Positions 1 to 9,552 of a stretch of DNA of 64,000 nt are shown one piece after another. Location: positions 124,001 through 188,000 of the forward strand of contig NZ_JAFMVC010000004.1 in assembly GCF_025499605.1 (NCBI RefSeq). The letters are read 5' to 3'. A program made the position numbers and the translations under genes. How positions within the stretch are numbered: the stretch's first letter is position 1; each line of letters begins with the position of its first letter. The notes under the pieces are model-generated. The model was given only the letters and a program-made list of their open reading frames with translations, searched no databases and was not told the origin of the DNA. The stretch is from Carboxylicivirga litoralis. GTDB taxonomy: Bacteria > Bacteroidota > Bacteroidia > Bacteroidales > Marinilabiliaceae.

Positions 1-1
1 T

Positions 2-3000
2 GAGGCCATCAAAAACCTCAATATGATTACATATTCCGGTAACTTTACCGGTTTTCTGACGGATTTGGTGGCCTATGGCGAGTTTAATACCGCGTTGGGT
101 AAGATTAATACAGATATTGGTTTGAAGATTGATGCCGCTAATAATCTAATCTTCTCTGGTAATTTATCTACCCAGCAATTTGATGTTGGTAAGCTGGCCG
201 GCGCTGAGCAGTATGTGGGCGATGTATCTATGTCGGTGGCTATCAACGGACGCCGGCAGTCAGCCAACAACTACAATGCTTTTTTAAGTGGAGTAGTTGA
301 TACCATTACGGTTAACAACTATGCTTATAAAAATATCAAACTGAACGGTTTGTTTGCCAATAATAAGTTTGATGGCGATTTTTTAATTGATGATCCTAAC
401 GGACAGGTGGGCTTTAATGGTAAAATTGATCTATCGGGCGAGGTACCTAATTTTAGTTTTATTGCTCACCTGACAGAGTTGAGACTGAATGAGCTAAACT
501 TGTTGAAAAAACATAAAAATGCAGTCTTAACAGGAGATATAGAGACTGAGATTTCAGGACGAGATATTAACGATATTGTAGGCTATCTCAATATTAACGA
601 TGTTAGTTATCGCTATGATAAGCACAAGGTTTCAATTGATTCGTTATTGCTGATTTCGGTTCGAGAGGGTGAACGCAAACGTATTGTTTTACAATCTGAT
701 ATTGCCGAAGGCGACTTGGTAGGGGTCTATAACTTTACCAACCTTGGCAATATGCTCAAGCAAAACCTGACTAATTTTCTACCCTCGTTAAAGTCAAAAG
801 TCAATGTGAAGGAGAAGGATGTTAAAGAAAATGATTTTACATTCTCGTGTACCTTTAAGAAAATGTCTGATATTGCTGCTTTGTTTAGTCCGGATATAGA
901 GATTTCCAATAATGGACTCTTACTTGGCAATTATAGTACGCTCACCGGTGAAATGGATGTTGAAGCCGAAATTCAATATCTGAATTATAAGGGTATCAAG
1001 GCAACTCATCCCGAAGTGCATATTTCAACCGATAGTAATAACAAATTAATGGTTGTTTCGCGTCTGAAGGATTTAAATGTCAATAACCTGGGGTCTTTTC
1101 AGAATTTGAGTTTTCATCAAACCGCATTTAACGACACCTTGCAGTTTAATGTGTTTTGGAATAACTGGGATGAATTTACCAATAGTGGTTCTATAATGAC
1201 AAGCACATCGTTGCGTGCACGCGATAATGGAGTTTATGCCAGCACTGAGTTGCAACCGTCGTATGTGATGGTGCATGATAGTCTTTGGGAAGTACAGTCA
1301 ACAACCCTGCATTATCATCCTGATGGCTTTTCGGTTAAAAACTTCAGAGTTCATCATGGTAACCAGGAGATTGGTATCAATGGTTTTGTGCATCGGCATG
1401 TAAAAGATGGTTTGCGTGTGCACTTTCAAAATATTAGCCTCTCAGATATGGTGGGATACCAGGATTTGAAGCAAGTGGAAATTTCGGGCTTTTTAAACGG
1501 CACCCTTGATGTGCAAAAGCTCTATACATCGCCTGTTATAAGTGGCGACTTAAGTATTAACGACTTCAATTTTAACAACGATGAGCTAGGCGATTTTGAA
1601 GTTGTGGCCGAATACCTGCCCAAGAAAGAGCAAATACAAATTAAGTCTAATGTAACGAAGGGAGCTATCCAGCCGCTTAAAGGAGGTGGAGTTATCGATT
1701 TGGCACAACAGAGTCTTAATTTGCATTACGATATTAATATGCTGGAGATTGGCTTTTTAAATCTGTACCTCAGCCGAGTGATGCAAAAATTGTCGGGTAA
1801 TGCCAGTGGTCAACTGTCGGTGGTAGGACCTATAACAGCTCCTGAATTGATTGGTGGGTTGTATATCAACAAAGCCTTTTTCGATGTTGATTTATTGCAA
1901 ACCACTTATTCAATGACCGATTCGGTATTGTTTAAGCCTGATTTGATTGAATTTAAAGGTATACAATTATCTGACCGCAATGGCAAGCAAGGTTCATTTA
2001 ATGGAACTATCAGGCATCATGCATTTCGCAATATGCATTATGATTTACGTTTGATAACCAATAATATGCTGGTGATGGACACCAAATACACTGATAATCC
2101 TCTTTATTATGGAGAAGTGTATGCCGATGGAAATATGTCGGTGACCGGAACAACTAAGGATTTGGTGATTGATATTGGTGGCCGCACAAGGGAAAATACT
2201 GAGTTTTTTATTCCACTGACAGATGAGGAAAGTGCTGAAGAAAGTAGTTTTATTCGTTTTGTTAATGCGCAGCAGGAAGAAGATGATGAACAAAAATCAG
2301 TAAAGGTAGCTGATGAATACGAAATAGATTTAACCGGGATGACGGTAAGTATGGATTTGGATATTACACCAGATGCTCGTTGTCAGGTTATTTTTGACTC
2401 AAAGGTGGGCGATATTTTAAAGGGTAGAGGAAATGGAAACCTTCAGATTCAAATGGATAAAGAAGGTGGTATCGTGTTTTTTGGTAATTTTAATATTGAA
2501 GACGGCGACTATATGTTTACGCTTCAGAATGTGTTGAACAAGAAGTTTGTCATTAATGAGGGCTCATCTATTCATTGGGATGGTAATCCCTATGATGCCG
2601 TTATTGATTTGAATGCAAGCTATAAATTAAAAGCAAGCTTACTTGATTTAATGGGTAACCCTGAAGAAGTGCAAAGTGAATATGGACGAAGAATACCGGT
2701 GGATTGTAATATGATATTAACCGATCGTCTGACCAAACCAAATATTCGATTTGAGATTAAAACGCCATCTAACCAGGATAATAATCAAACAATTATAGAC
2801 CAATATATTAACACCGAGGAGGAGACCAATCGCCAAGTACTCTCTTTGCTGGTATTGAACAAGTTTTATTCGCAGGAAACGAATAGCACAAATAATCAAA
2901 GTGGTTTTTCGTCAGGCAACAATGCTGCATTGGTAACTACCACCGAAATGTTATCCAATCAGTTAAGTCATTGGTTGTCACAAATAAGTCGTGATGTGGA

Positions 3001-3388
3001 TATTGGCGTAGCCTATCGTCCGGCCAGCGAGCTAAGTGACGATGAAGTGGAAGTGGCTTTGTCAACACAAATGTTTAACAACCGGGTGGTGGTAAACGGC
3101 AATGTGGGTTACGGTAAAGACCAAACCCGACCAAGTAACCTTATTGGTGATTTCGACGTTGAGGTAAAACTGAATAATGCTGGTAATATAAGAGCCAAAG
3201 CTTATACACGTACCAATAATGACCTGGTTTATTCAACCAATACCTCGCCCACAACACAAGGGGTTGGTGTTTCGTTTAATCAGGAATTTGATTCTTTAGA
3301 AGAGTTAATGCAGAAATATTGGATGAAAATATCAGGTAAGAGCAAGGCTGAAAAAAAGAAGAAGAACGCAGAAGAGACTAAAGAATAA
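2..3388 (+). CDS. tamB: TamB-like translocation/assembly protein, 3' part (truncated by window edge)
   Basis: Inner-membrane-anchored, periplasm-spanning protein of the TamB/DUF490 (AsmA/VPS13-like) family, thought to pass phospholipids or outer-membrane proteins to the outer membrane. The frame is open back to base 2 with no start in a credible place, so the N-terminus (membrane anchor) lies outside the window; an internal ATG at 23 has no ribosome binding site. What is visible is more than 1100 residues of repetitive beta-strand sequence (alternating N/D/G and hydrophobic residues). It ends with the conserved TamB C-terminal block: GNFNIEDGDYMFTLQN, then KKFVINEGSSIHWDGNP, then an LNASYKLKASL segment. 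A charged Lys/Glu tail follows. A tamA/BamA-like partner, if present, would be upstream. The gene is separated by 112 bp from exbB. Family call is strong; substrate unknown. Confidence 0.88.
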   Translation, partial: EAIKNLNMITYSGNFTGFLTDLVAYGEFNTALGKINTDIGLKIDAANNLIFSGNLSTQQFDVGKLAGAEQYVGDVSMSVAINGRRQSANNYNAFLSGVVDTITVNNYAYKNIKLNGLFANNKFDGDFLIDDPNGQVGFNGKIDLSGEVPNFSFIAHLTELRLNELNLLKKHKNAVLTGDIETEISGRDINDIVGYLNINDVSYRYDKHKVSIDSLLLISVREGERKRIVLQSDIAEGDLVGVYNFTNLGNMLKQNLTNFLPSLKSKVNVKEKDVKENDFTFSCTFKKMSDIAALFSPDIEISNNGLLLGNYSTLTGEMDVEAEIQYLNYKGIKATHPEVHISTDSNNKLMVVSRLKDLNVNNLGSFQNLSFHQTAFNDTLQFNVFWNNWDEFTNSGSIMTSTSLRARDNGVYASTELQPSYVMVHDSLWEVQSTTLHYHPDGFSVKNFRVHHGNQEIGINGFVHRHVKDGLRVHFQNISLSDMVGYQDLKQVEISGFLNGTLDVQKLYTSPVISGDLSINDFNFNNDELGDFEVVAEYLPKKEQIQIKSNVTKGAIQPLKGGGVIDLAQQSLNLHYDINMLEIGFLNLYLSRVMQKLSGNASGQLSVVGPITAPELIGGLYINKAFFDVDLLQTTYSMTDSVLFKPDLIEFKGIQLSDRNGKQGSFNGTIRHHAFRNMHYDLRLITNNMLVMDTKYTDNPLYYGEVYADGNMSVTGTTKDLVIDIGGRTRENTEFFIPLTDEESAEESSFIRFVNAQQEEDDEQKSVKVADEYEIDLTGMTVSMDLDITPDARCQVIFDSKVGDILKGRGNGNLQIQMDKEGGIVFFGNFNIEDGDYMFTLQNVLNKKFVINEGSSIHWDGNPYDAVIDLNASYKLKASLLDLMGNPEEVQSEYGRRIPVDCNMILTDRLTKPNIRFEIKTPSNQDNNQTIIDQYINTEEETNRQVLSLLVLNKFYSQETNSTNNQSGFSSGNNAALVTTTEMLSNQLSHWLSQISRDVDIGVAYRPASELSDDEVEVALSTQMFNNRVVVNGNVGYGKDQTRPSNLIGDFDVEVKLNNAGNIRAKAYTRTNNDLVYSTNTSPTTQGVGVSFNQEFDSLEELMQKYWMKISGKSKAEKKKKNAEETKE

Positions 3389-3500
3389 TATTTTTCGTTC
3401 TGTAATAAAAAGTGATTTATTTATTTTAGTGCAGATTTTAACGACAAGAATAATTTCTTGCACAATTATTGCTTAATTCGATTGACTAAAAAATTATAAT

Positions 3501-4193
3501 ATGAATTTGTTTTTATTCATTCAGGCTAATGCCGAAGAGCTGATTACAGAAGGAGTAGCTGAAGGGGCTGAGAAAATGAATCTTTTTAAAATGGCTAAAG
3601 ATGGCGGTATTATTATGATTCCATTGGTGCTGTTGTCCTTTGTAGCGGTGTATATTTTTATTGAGCGCTACCTGGCTATCCGCCGTGCAACCAAAGAGGA
3701 TGCCGGTTTCATGAATAAAATTAAAGACTACATTCACGAAGGTAAAATCGAATCGGCTTTGGCCTTGTGTCAATCGCACGATTTTCCTATTTCGCGTATG
3801 ATCGAAAAGGGAGTAACACGCATTGGTCGCCCATTGAGCGATGTCAATACGGCCATTGAGAATGTGGGTAACCTCGAAATTTCGCGCTTGGAGAAAAGTT
3901 TGCCAACACTGGCAACAGTGGCCGGAGGGGCACCCATGATTGGTTTCTTAGGTACTGTAATTGGTATGGTAAAGGCATTTTTCGATATGGCGAATGCCGG
4001 TAATAATATTGATGTGCAGTTGTTGTCATCGGGTATTTACACGGCCATGGTAACCACCGTAACGGGTTTGGTGGTTGGTATCGTCGCCTATTTTGCCTAC
4101 AATATTTTGGTAGCAAAAGTTGAAAAAGTGGTGTTCAAGATGGAAGCTCGCACCATGGAGTTTATGGATTTATTGAATGAACCAGCGCACTAA
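3501..4193 (+). CDS. exbB: ExbB/TolQ/MotA-family proton channel subunit
   Basis: 230 aa. Inner-membrane channel subunit that, with ExbD, uses the proton gradient to energise TonB. A short N-terminal segment is followed by TM1 (about residues 36-54, IIMIPLVLLSFVAVYIFIE), a cytoplasmic loop, and two further TMs. These carry the family signature APMIGFLGTVIGMVKAFF (about 148-165) and TAMVTTVTGLVVGIVAYFAY (about 181-200). It starts the exbB-exbD-exbD-tonB cluster: the next gene begins 2 bases after its stop, so it is clearly co-transcribed. TolQ is the alternative, but no tolA/tolB/pal genes follow and a TonB protein does, which favours ExbB. Confidence 0.92.
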   Translation: MNLFLFIQANAEELITEGVAEGAEKMNLFKMAKDGGIIMIPLVLLSFVAVYIFIERYLAIRRATKEDAGFMNKIKDYIHEGKIESALALCQSHDFPISRMIEKGVTRIGRPLSDVNTAIENVGNLEISRLEKSLPTLATVAGGAPMIGFLGTVIGMVKAFFDMANAGNNIDVQLLSSGIYTAMVTTVTGLVVGIVAYFAYNILVAKVEKVVFKMEARTMEFMDLLNEPAH

Positions 4194-4195
4194 GC

Positions 4196-4585
4196 ATGGC
4201 TTTAAAGCGAAGAACGAAAATAAGCGCCGCCTTTAGCATGTCGTCGATGACCGACATTGTGTTCCTGTTGTTGATCTTCTTTATGATTACGTCAACAATG
4301 GTACATCCCAATGCCATTAAGTTATTGACACCTAAAAAGGCAACGAAAAAGGTGGTGGTTGAGAAATATTTGAATGTGCGTGTAACATCATCGGGGCGAT
4401 TTTATGTTGAAGGTAAACGAGTGGGGGATGAGGCCATTGAATCGGGCCTGGTGGCTGCTTTTAACCGCAATGATAAAACCATTGTGAAGCTGCGAACGGA
4501 TAAAAATGCTTCAACAGGTAATGTGGCGCGTATTTTGGATATAGCGGAAACGAATGGCATTAAAGTAATATTAGACATCCGGTAA
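4196..4585 (+). CDS. exbD: ExbD/TolR-family biopolymer transport protein, copy 1
   Basis: 129 aa. Single N-terminal TM plus a periplasmic domain; partner of ExbB in converting proton flow to TonB movement. The conserved Asp sits in SSMTDIVFLLLIFFMI at residue 20, at the mouth of the TM, the residue known in the family to carry protons. The start ATG is 2 bases after the exbB stop. Its TAA stop overlaps the next ATG by one base (TAATG), so translation of the two exbD genes is coupled. Two successive exbD paralogs are usual in Bacteroidota. Confidence 0.93.
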   Translation: MALKRRTKISAAFSMSSMTDIVFLLLIFFMITSTMVHPNAIKLLTPKKATKKVVVEKYLNVRVTSSGRFYVEGKRVGDEAIESGLVAAFNRNDKTIVKLRTDKNASTGNVARILDIAETNGIKVILDIR

Positions 4586-4980
4586 TGGCACTTAAAAAGC
4601 GAAGTAAAATAGAAGCAGGATTCAGCATGTCGTCCATGACCGACATTGTGTTCCTATTGCTGATTTTCTTTATGATTACCTCTACTTTGGTTACACCGCA
4701 GGCCATTAAGGATATGGTGCTGCCCAAAAGTGATCACCAGGTGTCGGCTAAGCCCAACACAACCATTTCGGTAACGGCTGATTTGCGCTATTTTGTGGAA
4801 GGCGAACAGGTGCCTTTCTGGAAAATAGAACGTCGCTTAAAAAGCATTATCGAAGTAAGTCCGGATACTTATATTGCTTTGCACGTGGATGAATCAGTGC
4901 CATTTTCGGTGGTGGGGCGCATCCGCGATATCGCGATACGAAATAAATACAAGTTGATATTGGCAACTCAGGGAAAATAA
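4585..4980 (+). CDS. exbD: ExbD/TolR-family biopolymer transport protein, copy 2
   Basis: 131 aa, paralog of the preceding gene. The first 33 residues are nearly identical (MALKKRSKI, then SSMTDIVFLLLIFFMITST with Asp20), while the periplasmic domain has diverged strongly (GEQVPFWKIERRLKSI region). The pattern suggests an old tandem duplication in which the channel-facing part is constrained and the periplasmic part has specialised, perhaps as a heterodimer around ExbB; the heterodimer is inference. The start overlaps the previous stop by one base and tonB follows 3 bases after its stop. Confidence 0.93.
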   Translation: MALKKRSKIEAGFSMSSMTDIVFLLLIFFMITSTLVTPQAIKDMVLPKSDHQVSAKPNTTISVTADLRYFVEGEQVPFWKIERRLKSIIEVSPDTYIALHVDESVPFSVVGRIRDIAIRNKYKLILATQGK

Positions 4981-4983
4981 AAG

Positions 4984-5958
4984 ATGGAAGACAGGGATAG
5001 AAGATACGGCATTATAGGGTCCGCCATTTTTCATGGGGTCATCTTGTTATTGTTGATGTTTTTTGGTTTAACAACCATGCCACAAGAGGAGGAGGGGATT
5101 TTGGTTAATTTTGGTGATACCGTGCTCGGACAAGGTGAAGTAGAGCCGAAAGAATCGGTAGCTAAACCTGTGGAACAACAAAATACACCGCCGCCACCTA
5201 AAGTGGAGAACATCCCCGAGCCCAAAACATCAGAGCCCGAACCAGAAGAGAAAGTAGAAACGCAAGACTACGATGAGGCTCCTGTAGTAAAAACAGCGGA
5301 GCAAAAGAAAAAAGAGCAGGAAGAAAAAGACCGTATAGAACGGGAACGCAAACAGCGTGAAGAGCAAGAGCGCATTGAACGCGAAAAAGAAATAGAACGC
5401 CAGAAAGAACTGGAGCGTCAGCGCCAGATTGAAGCAGAAAAGGAAGCGCAACGTCAAAAAGAGTTAGCAGAGCAGCGTGCCCGCGAAGAAGCAGCGCGTA
5501 AGAAACAAGAAGAACAGGACCGTCAGGCGGCAGAGGCACGTAATCGCGTAACAGGAGCTTTCAGTGGCAAAGGAACAGGAGATAGCTCATCGGAAGGCGA
5601 TACTGGCGGTAGTGGTAATCAAGGCCATATTACCGGCGATCCAAATTCAAAGAATCGCAGTGGCGATGGTAAAGGCGACTCGGGTAGTGGCTTTGACCTG
5701 CAAGGTCGTTCTTTGGTTGGGAGCTTGCCTAAGCCGCAGCATAACTCTAATAAAGAGGGAATTGTGGTGATCAAGATTGTAGTTGACCGCAATGGTTATG
5801 TTACCTCTGCAGAGTTTCAGATGAAGGGCTCAAATACACAGGATAGAGAATTGGTAGCCAATGCTAAGGCCGCTGCTAAACGCGCCAAGTTTAATGCAGA
5901 CAAAACGGCCAATGCCTACGCACAAGGAACCATTACATATCATTTTGTTTTAGACTAA
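4984..5958 (+). CDS. tonB: TonB energy transducer
   Basis: 324 aa. N-terminal TM (about residues 11-27), a Pro/Glu-rich segment (PPPPKVENIPEPK, about 68-80), a very charged Glu/Arg/Gln/Lys helix (about 105-190), a Gly/Ser/Asp-rich linker, and a C-terminal TonB domain (about 235-324). The latter contains GIVVIKIVVDRNGYV and ends GTITYHFVLD. It links the ExbBD motor to outer-membrane receptors such as the one at 15974. Last gene of the cluster, transcribed toward a tandem hairpin repeat that probably ends transcription. The long charged helix is the periplasm-spanning arm; its composition creates long shadow frames on the other strand. Confidence 0.9.
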   Translation: MEDRDRRYGIIGSAIFHGVILLLLMFFGLTTMPQEEEGILVNFGDTVLGQGEVEPKESVAKPVEQQNTPPPPKVENIPEPKTSEPEPEEKVETQDYDEAPVVKTAEQKKKEQEEKDRIERERKQREEQERIEREKEIERQKELERQRQIEAEKEAQRQKELAEQRAREEAARKKQEEQDRQAAEARNRVTGAFSGKGTGDSSSEGDTGGSGNQGHITGDPNSKNRSGDGKGDSGSGFDLQGRSLVGSLPKPQHNSNKEGIVVIKIVVDRNGYVTSAEFQMKGSNTQDRELVANAKAAAKRAKFNADKTANAYAQGTITYHFVLD

Positions 5959-5962
5959 AAAT

Positions 5963-6147
5963 GTCCTGCCCCCGGCAGCAATACTTCCGCACTCGCGGAA
6001 AACGTCCTGCCGTCAGCGGGAACACTTCCGCGCTTGCGGAAATGATGCTGCCGAGAGCGAGAACACTTCCGCACTTGCGGAAGCCGTCCTGCTGTTAGCT
6101 GGAATACTTCCGCGCTTGCGGAAACCGTCCTGCCGATAGCGGGAACT
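5963..6147. repeat. 41-bp tandem repeat, 4.5 copies, two hairpins per unit
   Basis: Units begin at 5963, 6004, 6045, 6086 and 6127 with an exact 41-base period; the last is partial. Each starts GTCCTGCC (or a close variant) with a small stem-loop and then carries a second stem CTTCCGC-(4)-GCGGAAG. The array lies between convergent tonB and the TSUP gene, so it could act as a two-way terminator or as a protein-binding array. There are no unique spacers, so it is not CRISPR. Confidence 0.85.
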
Positions 6148-6168
6148 GTAATTTCTAAAATAGCTCAA

Positions 6169-6924
6169 TTACAAAAGCAGCACCTTAACAGCCGCCACAA
6201 AAACCGTTGTTAATAAAATATAGCGGATATACTTAACGCCGATTTGTTGAGCGTATTTTGAGGCAATAAAAGCACCGCTTGCATTACCAATGGCCAGAAT
6301 AATACCGTATATAAAATTTACTTGTCCCGACCAGATAAAAATAACTAAAGCCACTGCGGTATAGGTCAGCACAATAAACACCTTAATGGCGTTGGCTTCA
6401 ATCAGGTCATATCCCACACCAAGCACTAGGCCTGCTAATAAAAAGAACCCCACGCCAGCCTGTATAAACCCACCATACACGCCAATAAAAAAGAAAATAA
6501 CGATTTGCCAAACGGCCGGTTTTTCGTTGGCCTGTCCAGCCTGTGCTTTCACCCATTTATCGGGTTTAAGCAAGATGATGAAGAACATCACAAACAATAA
6601 GGAGCCAATAAACAGGTTCAGAATGTCTTCATTAATAGAAATAGCAATAGAAGCCCCAATGATAGAGCCTATCAAAGCTGGCACAACCAAAAACAAACTG
6701 CTCTTGTAATGGATTAGTCCCTGCTGTTTGAAATTACGCACCGCCACCACATTCTGAAAGAAAATAGCAATGCGGTTAGTGGCATTGGCCTGGTGAGGCG
6801 ACAGGCCTAAAAACATGAGCAATGGCAAAGTAATTAAAGAGCCACTACCAGCAAGGGTATTGATAAACCCGGCAAAGAGGCCGGCCAATATAAGGAGGGC
6901 TACATTGAGTATTGAAATGTCCAT
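6169..6924 (-). CDS. TSUP (TauE/SafE) family membrane exporter
   Basis: 251 aa, almost entirely hydrophobic with about eight TM segments. The N-terminal half has the family pattern GLFAGFINTLAGSGSLITLP (about residues 16-35), and the second repeat has FFIGVYGGFIQAGVGFFLLA (about 150-169). Members move sulfite, sulfoacetate or other small sulfur/organic anions across the inner membrane; the substrate cannot be read from sequence. Monocistronic and convergent with tonB. The upstream glyA terminator separates it from glyA. Confidence 0.85.
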   Translation of the reverse strand: MDISILNVALLILAGLFAGFINTLAGSGSLITLPLLMFLGLSPHQANATNRIAIFFQNVVAVRNFKQQGLIHYKSSLFLVVPALIGSIIGASIAISINEDILNLFIGSLLFVMFFIILLKPDKWVKAQAGQANEKPAVWQIVIFFFIGVYGGFIQAGVGFFLLAGLVLGVGYDLIEANAIKVFIVLTYTAVALVIFIWSGQVNFIYGIILAIGNASGAFIASKYAQQIGVKYIRYILLTTVFVAAVKVLLL

Positions 6925-6954
6925 ATGGCAAATGTATGGATTTCATACAAAACA

Positions 6955-6990
6955 AAAGCCGCTCTCATTCGAAAGCGGCTTTGTGTTTTT
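6955..6990 (-). terminator. glyA terminator
   Basis: Perfect 9-bp stem (AAAGCCGCT at 6955-6963, AGCGGCTTT at 6974-6982) with an 11-nt loop, followed on the minus strand by a T-rich tract (TTTTGTTTTG). It lies between the glyA stop and the TSUP start. Confidence 0.75.
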
Positions 6991-7040
6991 GCTATATGTG
7001 AATTGCTATCAGCTAACAGCCAATAGCTAGTAGCTATACT

Positions 7041-8321
7041 CTACCATGCAAACATAGGCTTATCAGCCATCAATGCATTTACTTTTTTGCGTGTTTCAGC
7101 AATCGCTTCTTCATTGTCGATGTTAGAAATTACTTCGTCAATCAAACCAACGATGGTACGCATATCGTCTTCTTTCAAACCACGCGAAGTGATAGCCGAT
7201 GTACCCACACGGAAACCAGATGTAGCAAATGGCGAACGTGTATCGAAAGGCACCATGTTTTTGTTAATGGTGATATCCGCTTTTACTAAGGTGTTTTCCA
7301 CTTTTTTACCCGAGATGTCAGGGAACTTCGTGCGAAGGTCAATCAGCATTAAGTGGTTATCGGTTCCACCAGAGATGATTTTGTAGCCCAGTTTAAGGAA
7401 TTCATCAGCCATGGCCTGAGCGTTTGAACGCACCTGGTCAACGTAAGTAGCAAAGTCATCCGATAAAGCCTCGCCAAAAGCAACTGCTTTAGCTGCAATA
7501 ACGTGCTCTAATGGTCCACCTTGCTGTCCTGGGAATACAGCGAAATCCAATACGGCGCTCATCATCTTGGTTTCTCCTTTTGGTGTTTTGTAACCAAATG
7601 GGTTTTCGTAGTCTTTACCCATCAAAATCATACCACCGCGAGGGCCGCGTAATGTTTTGTGCGTAGTAGTTGTTACAATATGGCAATGCTCAACAGGGTT
7701 GTTCAAACGACCTTTGGCGATTAAACCGGCTGGGTGAGCCATATCGCAAAGCAATAAAGCACCAATCTCGTCAGCCAGGCGACGCATGCGGGCATAATCC
7801 CATTCGCGCGAGTAAGCCGAAGCACCTGCAATAATCATTTTAGGCTTGTGCTCACGAGCAATTGCTTCCATCTCATCGTAATCCACCAATCCGGTATCTT
7901 CTTTAACGTGATAACAAACCGGGTTGTAAGTTACACCTGAGAAGTTAACCGGAGACCCGTGTGTTAAGTGACCGCCATGCGCTAAATCCAAGCCCATAAA
8001 GGTATCACCTGGCTTTAATACAGCAAAGAAAACGGCTGCGTTAGCCTGAGCGCCTGAGTGAGGCTGTACGTTAGCATACTCAGCACCAAATAACTCACAA
8101 GCACGGTCAATGGCCAATTGCTCAGTTTGGTCAACTACCTGGCATCCGCCATAGTAGCGCTTGCCTGGGTAACCCTCAGCATACTTGTTAGTTAAACATG
8201 AACCCTGAGCTTCCATTACCTGCTCACTCACAAAGTTCTCTGAAGCGATTAGCTCAATACCTTCTTTCTGGCGAGCGTATTCCTTCTCAATTAGGTCGAA
8301 AATTACAGTATCGCGTTTCAT
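7041..8321 (-). CDS. glyA: Serine hydroxymethyltransferase
   Basis: 426 aa, full length. PLP enzyme that converts serine plus tetrahydrofolate to glycine plus 5,10-methylene-THF, the main cytoplasmic one-carbon source. Visible: [10 protein letters not shown] near residue 21, YPGKRYYGG (51-59), HPAGLIAKG and the PLP-binding lysine in [14 protein letters not shown] at Lys222. The start ATG is preceded by an unusually long leader with three hairpins (see separate entry). Gene stands alone with its own terminator. Confidence 0.97.
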   Translation of the reverse strand: MKRDTVIFDLIEKEYARQKEGIELIASENFVSEQVMEAQGSCLTNKYAEGYPGKRYYGGCQVVDQTEQLAIDRACELFGAEYANVQPHSGAQANAAVFFAVLKPGDTFMGLDLAHGGHLTHGSPVNFSGVTYNPVCYHVKEDTGLVDYDEMEAIAREHKPKMIIAGASAYSREWDYARMRRLADEIGALLLCDMAHPAGLIAKGRLNNPVEHCHIVTTTTHKTLRGPRGGMILMGKDYENPFGYKTPKGETKMMSAVLDFAVFPGQQGGPLEHVIAAKAVAFGEALSDDFATYVDQVRSNAQAMADEFLKLGYKIISGGTDNHLMLIDLRTKFPDISGKKVENTLVKADITINKNMVPFDTRSPFATSGFRVGTSAITSRGLKEDDMRTIVGLIDEVISNIDNEEAIAETRKKVNALMADKPMFAW

Positions 8322-8521
8322 CTTATGATATAGTTTTTAAGATGTGAGTATCAAAACACACCATCCAGTTAGGTCGATTGTGTCTTTAATACAAACTGAT
8401 TATGATTATTTATTAATAGTATTCGTTGAACGAGAGCCACCGTTGTGGCCTTTAACGTGAAGATTGGGTATGTACTTAATCTTCTATTTATTTGTTTTTA
8501 AGCGGAGGAACACAAATTTAC
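8322..8521 (-). promoter_or_regulatory. glyA promoter (-7 at 8514-8521) and about 185-nt structured leader
   Basis: On the minus strand a TAAATTTG box (8521 to 8514) fits the Bacteroidota -7 consensus; no clear -33 box is seen. Between it and the glyA start are three stem-loops in plus coordinates: GAAGATT/AATCTTC (8459-8465 with 8478-8484), GCCAC-CGTT-GTGGC (8436-8449), and ACACA/TGTGT (8356-8360 with 8379-8383). This is a candidate cis-regulatory RNA; it matches no riboswitch class I can recognise. The remainder of the gap up to 8757 shows nothing clear. Confidence 0.4.
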
Positions 8522-8757
8522 ATCAACCATCCGATAAAAAAAACATTGCAGTTTATAACTTTTCCTGAGATGCAAAAATGATATAATACAGAGTTGATAT
8601 TATTCATGTTTTGAAATGGGGCGAAGGAGTTGGTTCTTAGTTTCTTGTTTGCAGTTCTGTGTTCAGGGCATAAGGTTTCTAAATCAACAAAGTTGCACAT
8701 TGGGATGCGTCCATTGACTAAGGTAATTGTCATATGATTACACTAACTTAAAATACG

Positions 8758-9450
8758 ATGAAAAATTTATTACTAACCTTGCCATTATTATTCACTTTCA
8801 TTTTTGCTAATGCCCAGGAACAAACAGTTGAACACGACTATCGGGGAAGTGTCATTCTCAACTGGGCGCCGTTATCAGCTCTTGATACCTATTCGCGCTT
8901 TCGTGTAGGTGCCGAAATTGGTGTTTCGCAACGAACCAGTGTTGGTGTTGATGTTGGTTTTAACCTGTCCAATTACGAAAGGGGTGGATATCATGGCGGA
9001 TGGAACGACAGAGATTACAGTGTATTTGAAATTCGTCCGGAATTCAAGTTTTTCTTTAATGATAAGTACAGAGCCCGTTTATATAACGCGGTTGAATTTT
9101 ACTATATCTACTTAGAAGAGGATTTAGAAGACGATCATTACTATCAGGATAAGGGAGAAGTGAGAATTGATTTTGATGCTGCCACATATACGAAGGCTAA
9201 GTTTGGTGCACACTATAAATTTGGGGTGAGTTTACGAATGGGCTCACGAATGGTATTTGATCCCTATGTAGGTGTTGGTATCCGTTTGGTCGAGCGTGAA
9301 TATGTTGATGTGCAGGGGGCTGTTGTAGACGCTCATAATGGCTCGGACTGGGATGAGTGGTTTTGGTCTGATAGTCAGCGTTACGAAGGTAATTTCTGGG
9401 GCGTCAACTTTGTTGGCGGGTTTCGTTTAGGTATTTATCTGGCAAAGTAG
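8758..9450 (+). CDS. Exported outer-membrane beta-barrel-like protein
   Basis: 230 aa. A clear signal peptide (MKNLLLTLPLLFTFIFANAQ) is followed by about 200 residues of amphipathic alternating strands rich in Tyr, Phe, Gly and Arg (GSVILNWAPLSALD, FRVGAEIGVSQRTSVGVDVG, VFEIRPEFKFFF). It ends in a strand, FVGGFRLGIYLAK. This is the look of a small outer-membrane barrel (OmpW/DUF3575-like). No specific family motif is certain; function unknown. Single gene, followed by a G/T-rich degenerate sequence and a dispersed repeat. Confidence 0.65.
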   Translation: MKNLLLTLPLLFTFIFANAQEQTVEHDYRGSVILNWAPLSALDTYSRFRVGAEIGVSQRTSVGVDVGFNLSNYERGGYHGGWNDRDYSVFEIRPEFKFFFNDKYRARLYNAVEFYYIYLEEDLEDDHYYQDKGEVRIDFDAATYTKAKFGAHYKFGVSLRMGSRMVFDPYVGVGIRLVEREYVDVQGAVVDAHNGSDWDEWFWSDSQRYEGNFWGVNFVGGFRLGIYLAK

Positions 9451-9552
9451 GGTTTCCAGTTTCCAGTTTTCTGTTTTGAGTTGAGAGGTTTTCTTCAACA
9501 TTTAAACTTTTCAACCAATTCCTCAATTCCACAGTTTATCACACATTCAATT

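Noticed and set aside
5198-5539. 113-codon minus-strand frame rich in Leu and Phe
   Set aside because: Antisense shadow of the charged helix of tonB (Glu/Arg/Gln/Lys codons read backward).
5963-6147. CRISPR array
   Set aside because: The period is regular, but the whole 41-base unit repeats; there are no unique spacers and no cas genes.
8322-8521. THF, glycine or SAM riboswitch before glyA
   Set aside because: The conserved cores of these classes are not visible in the leader.
8518-8733. 71-codon minus-strand frame upstream of glyA
   Set aside because: Overlaps the putative glyA promoter and has no recognisable domain.
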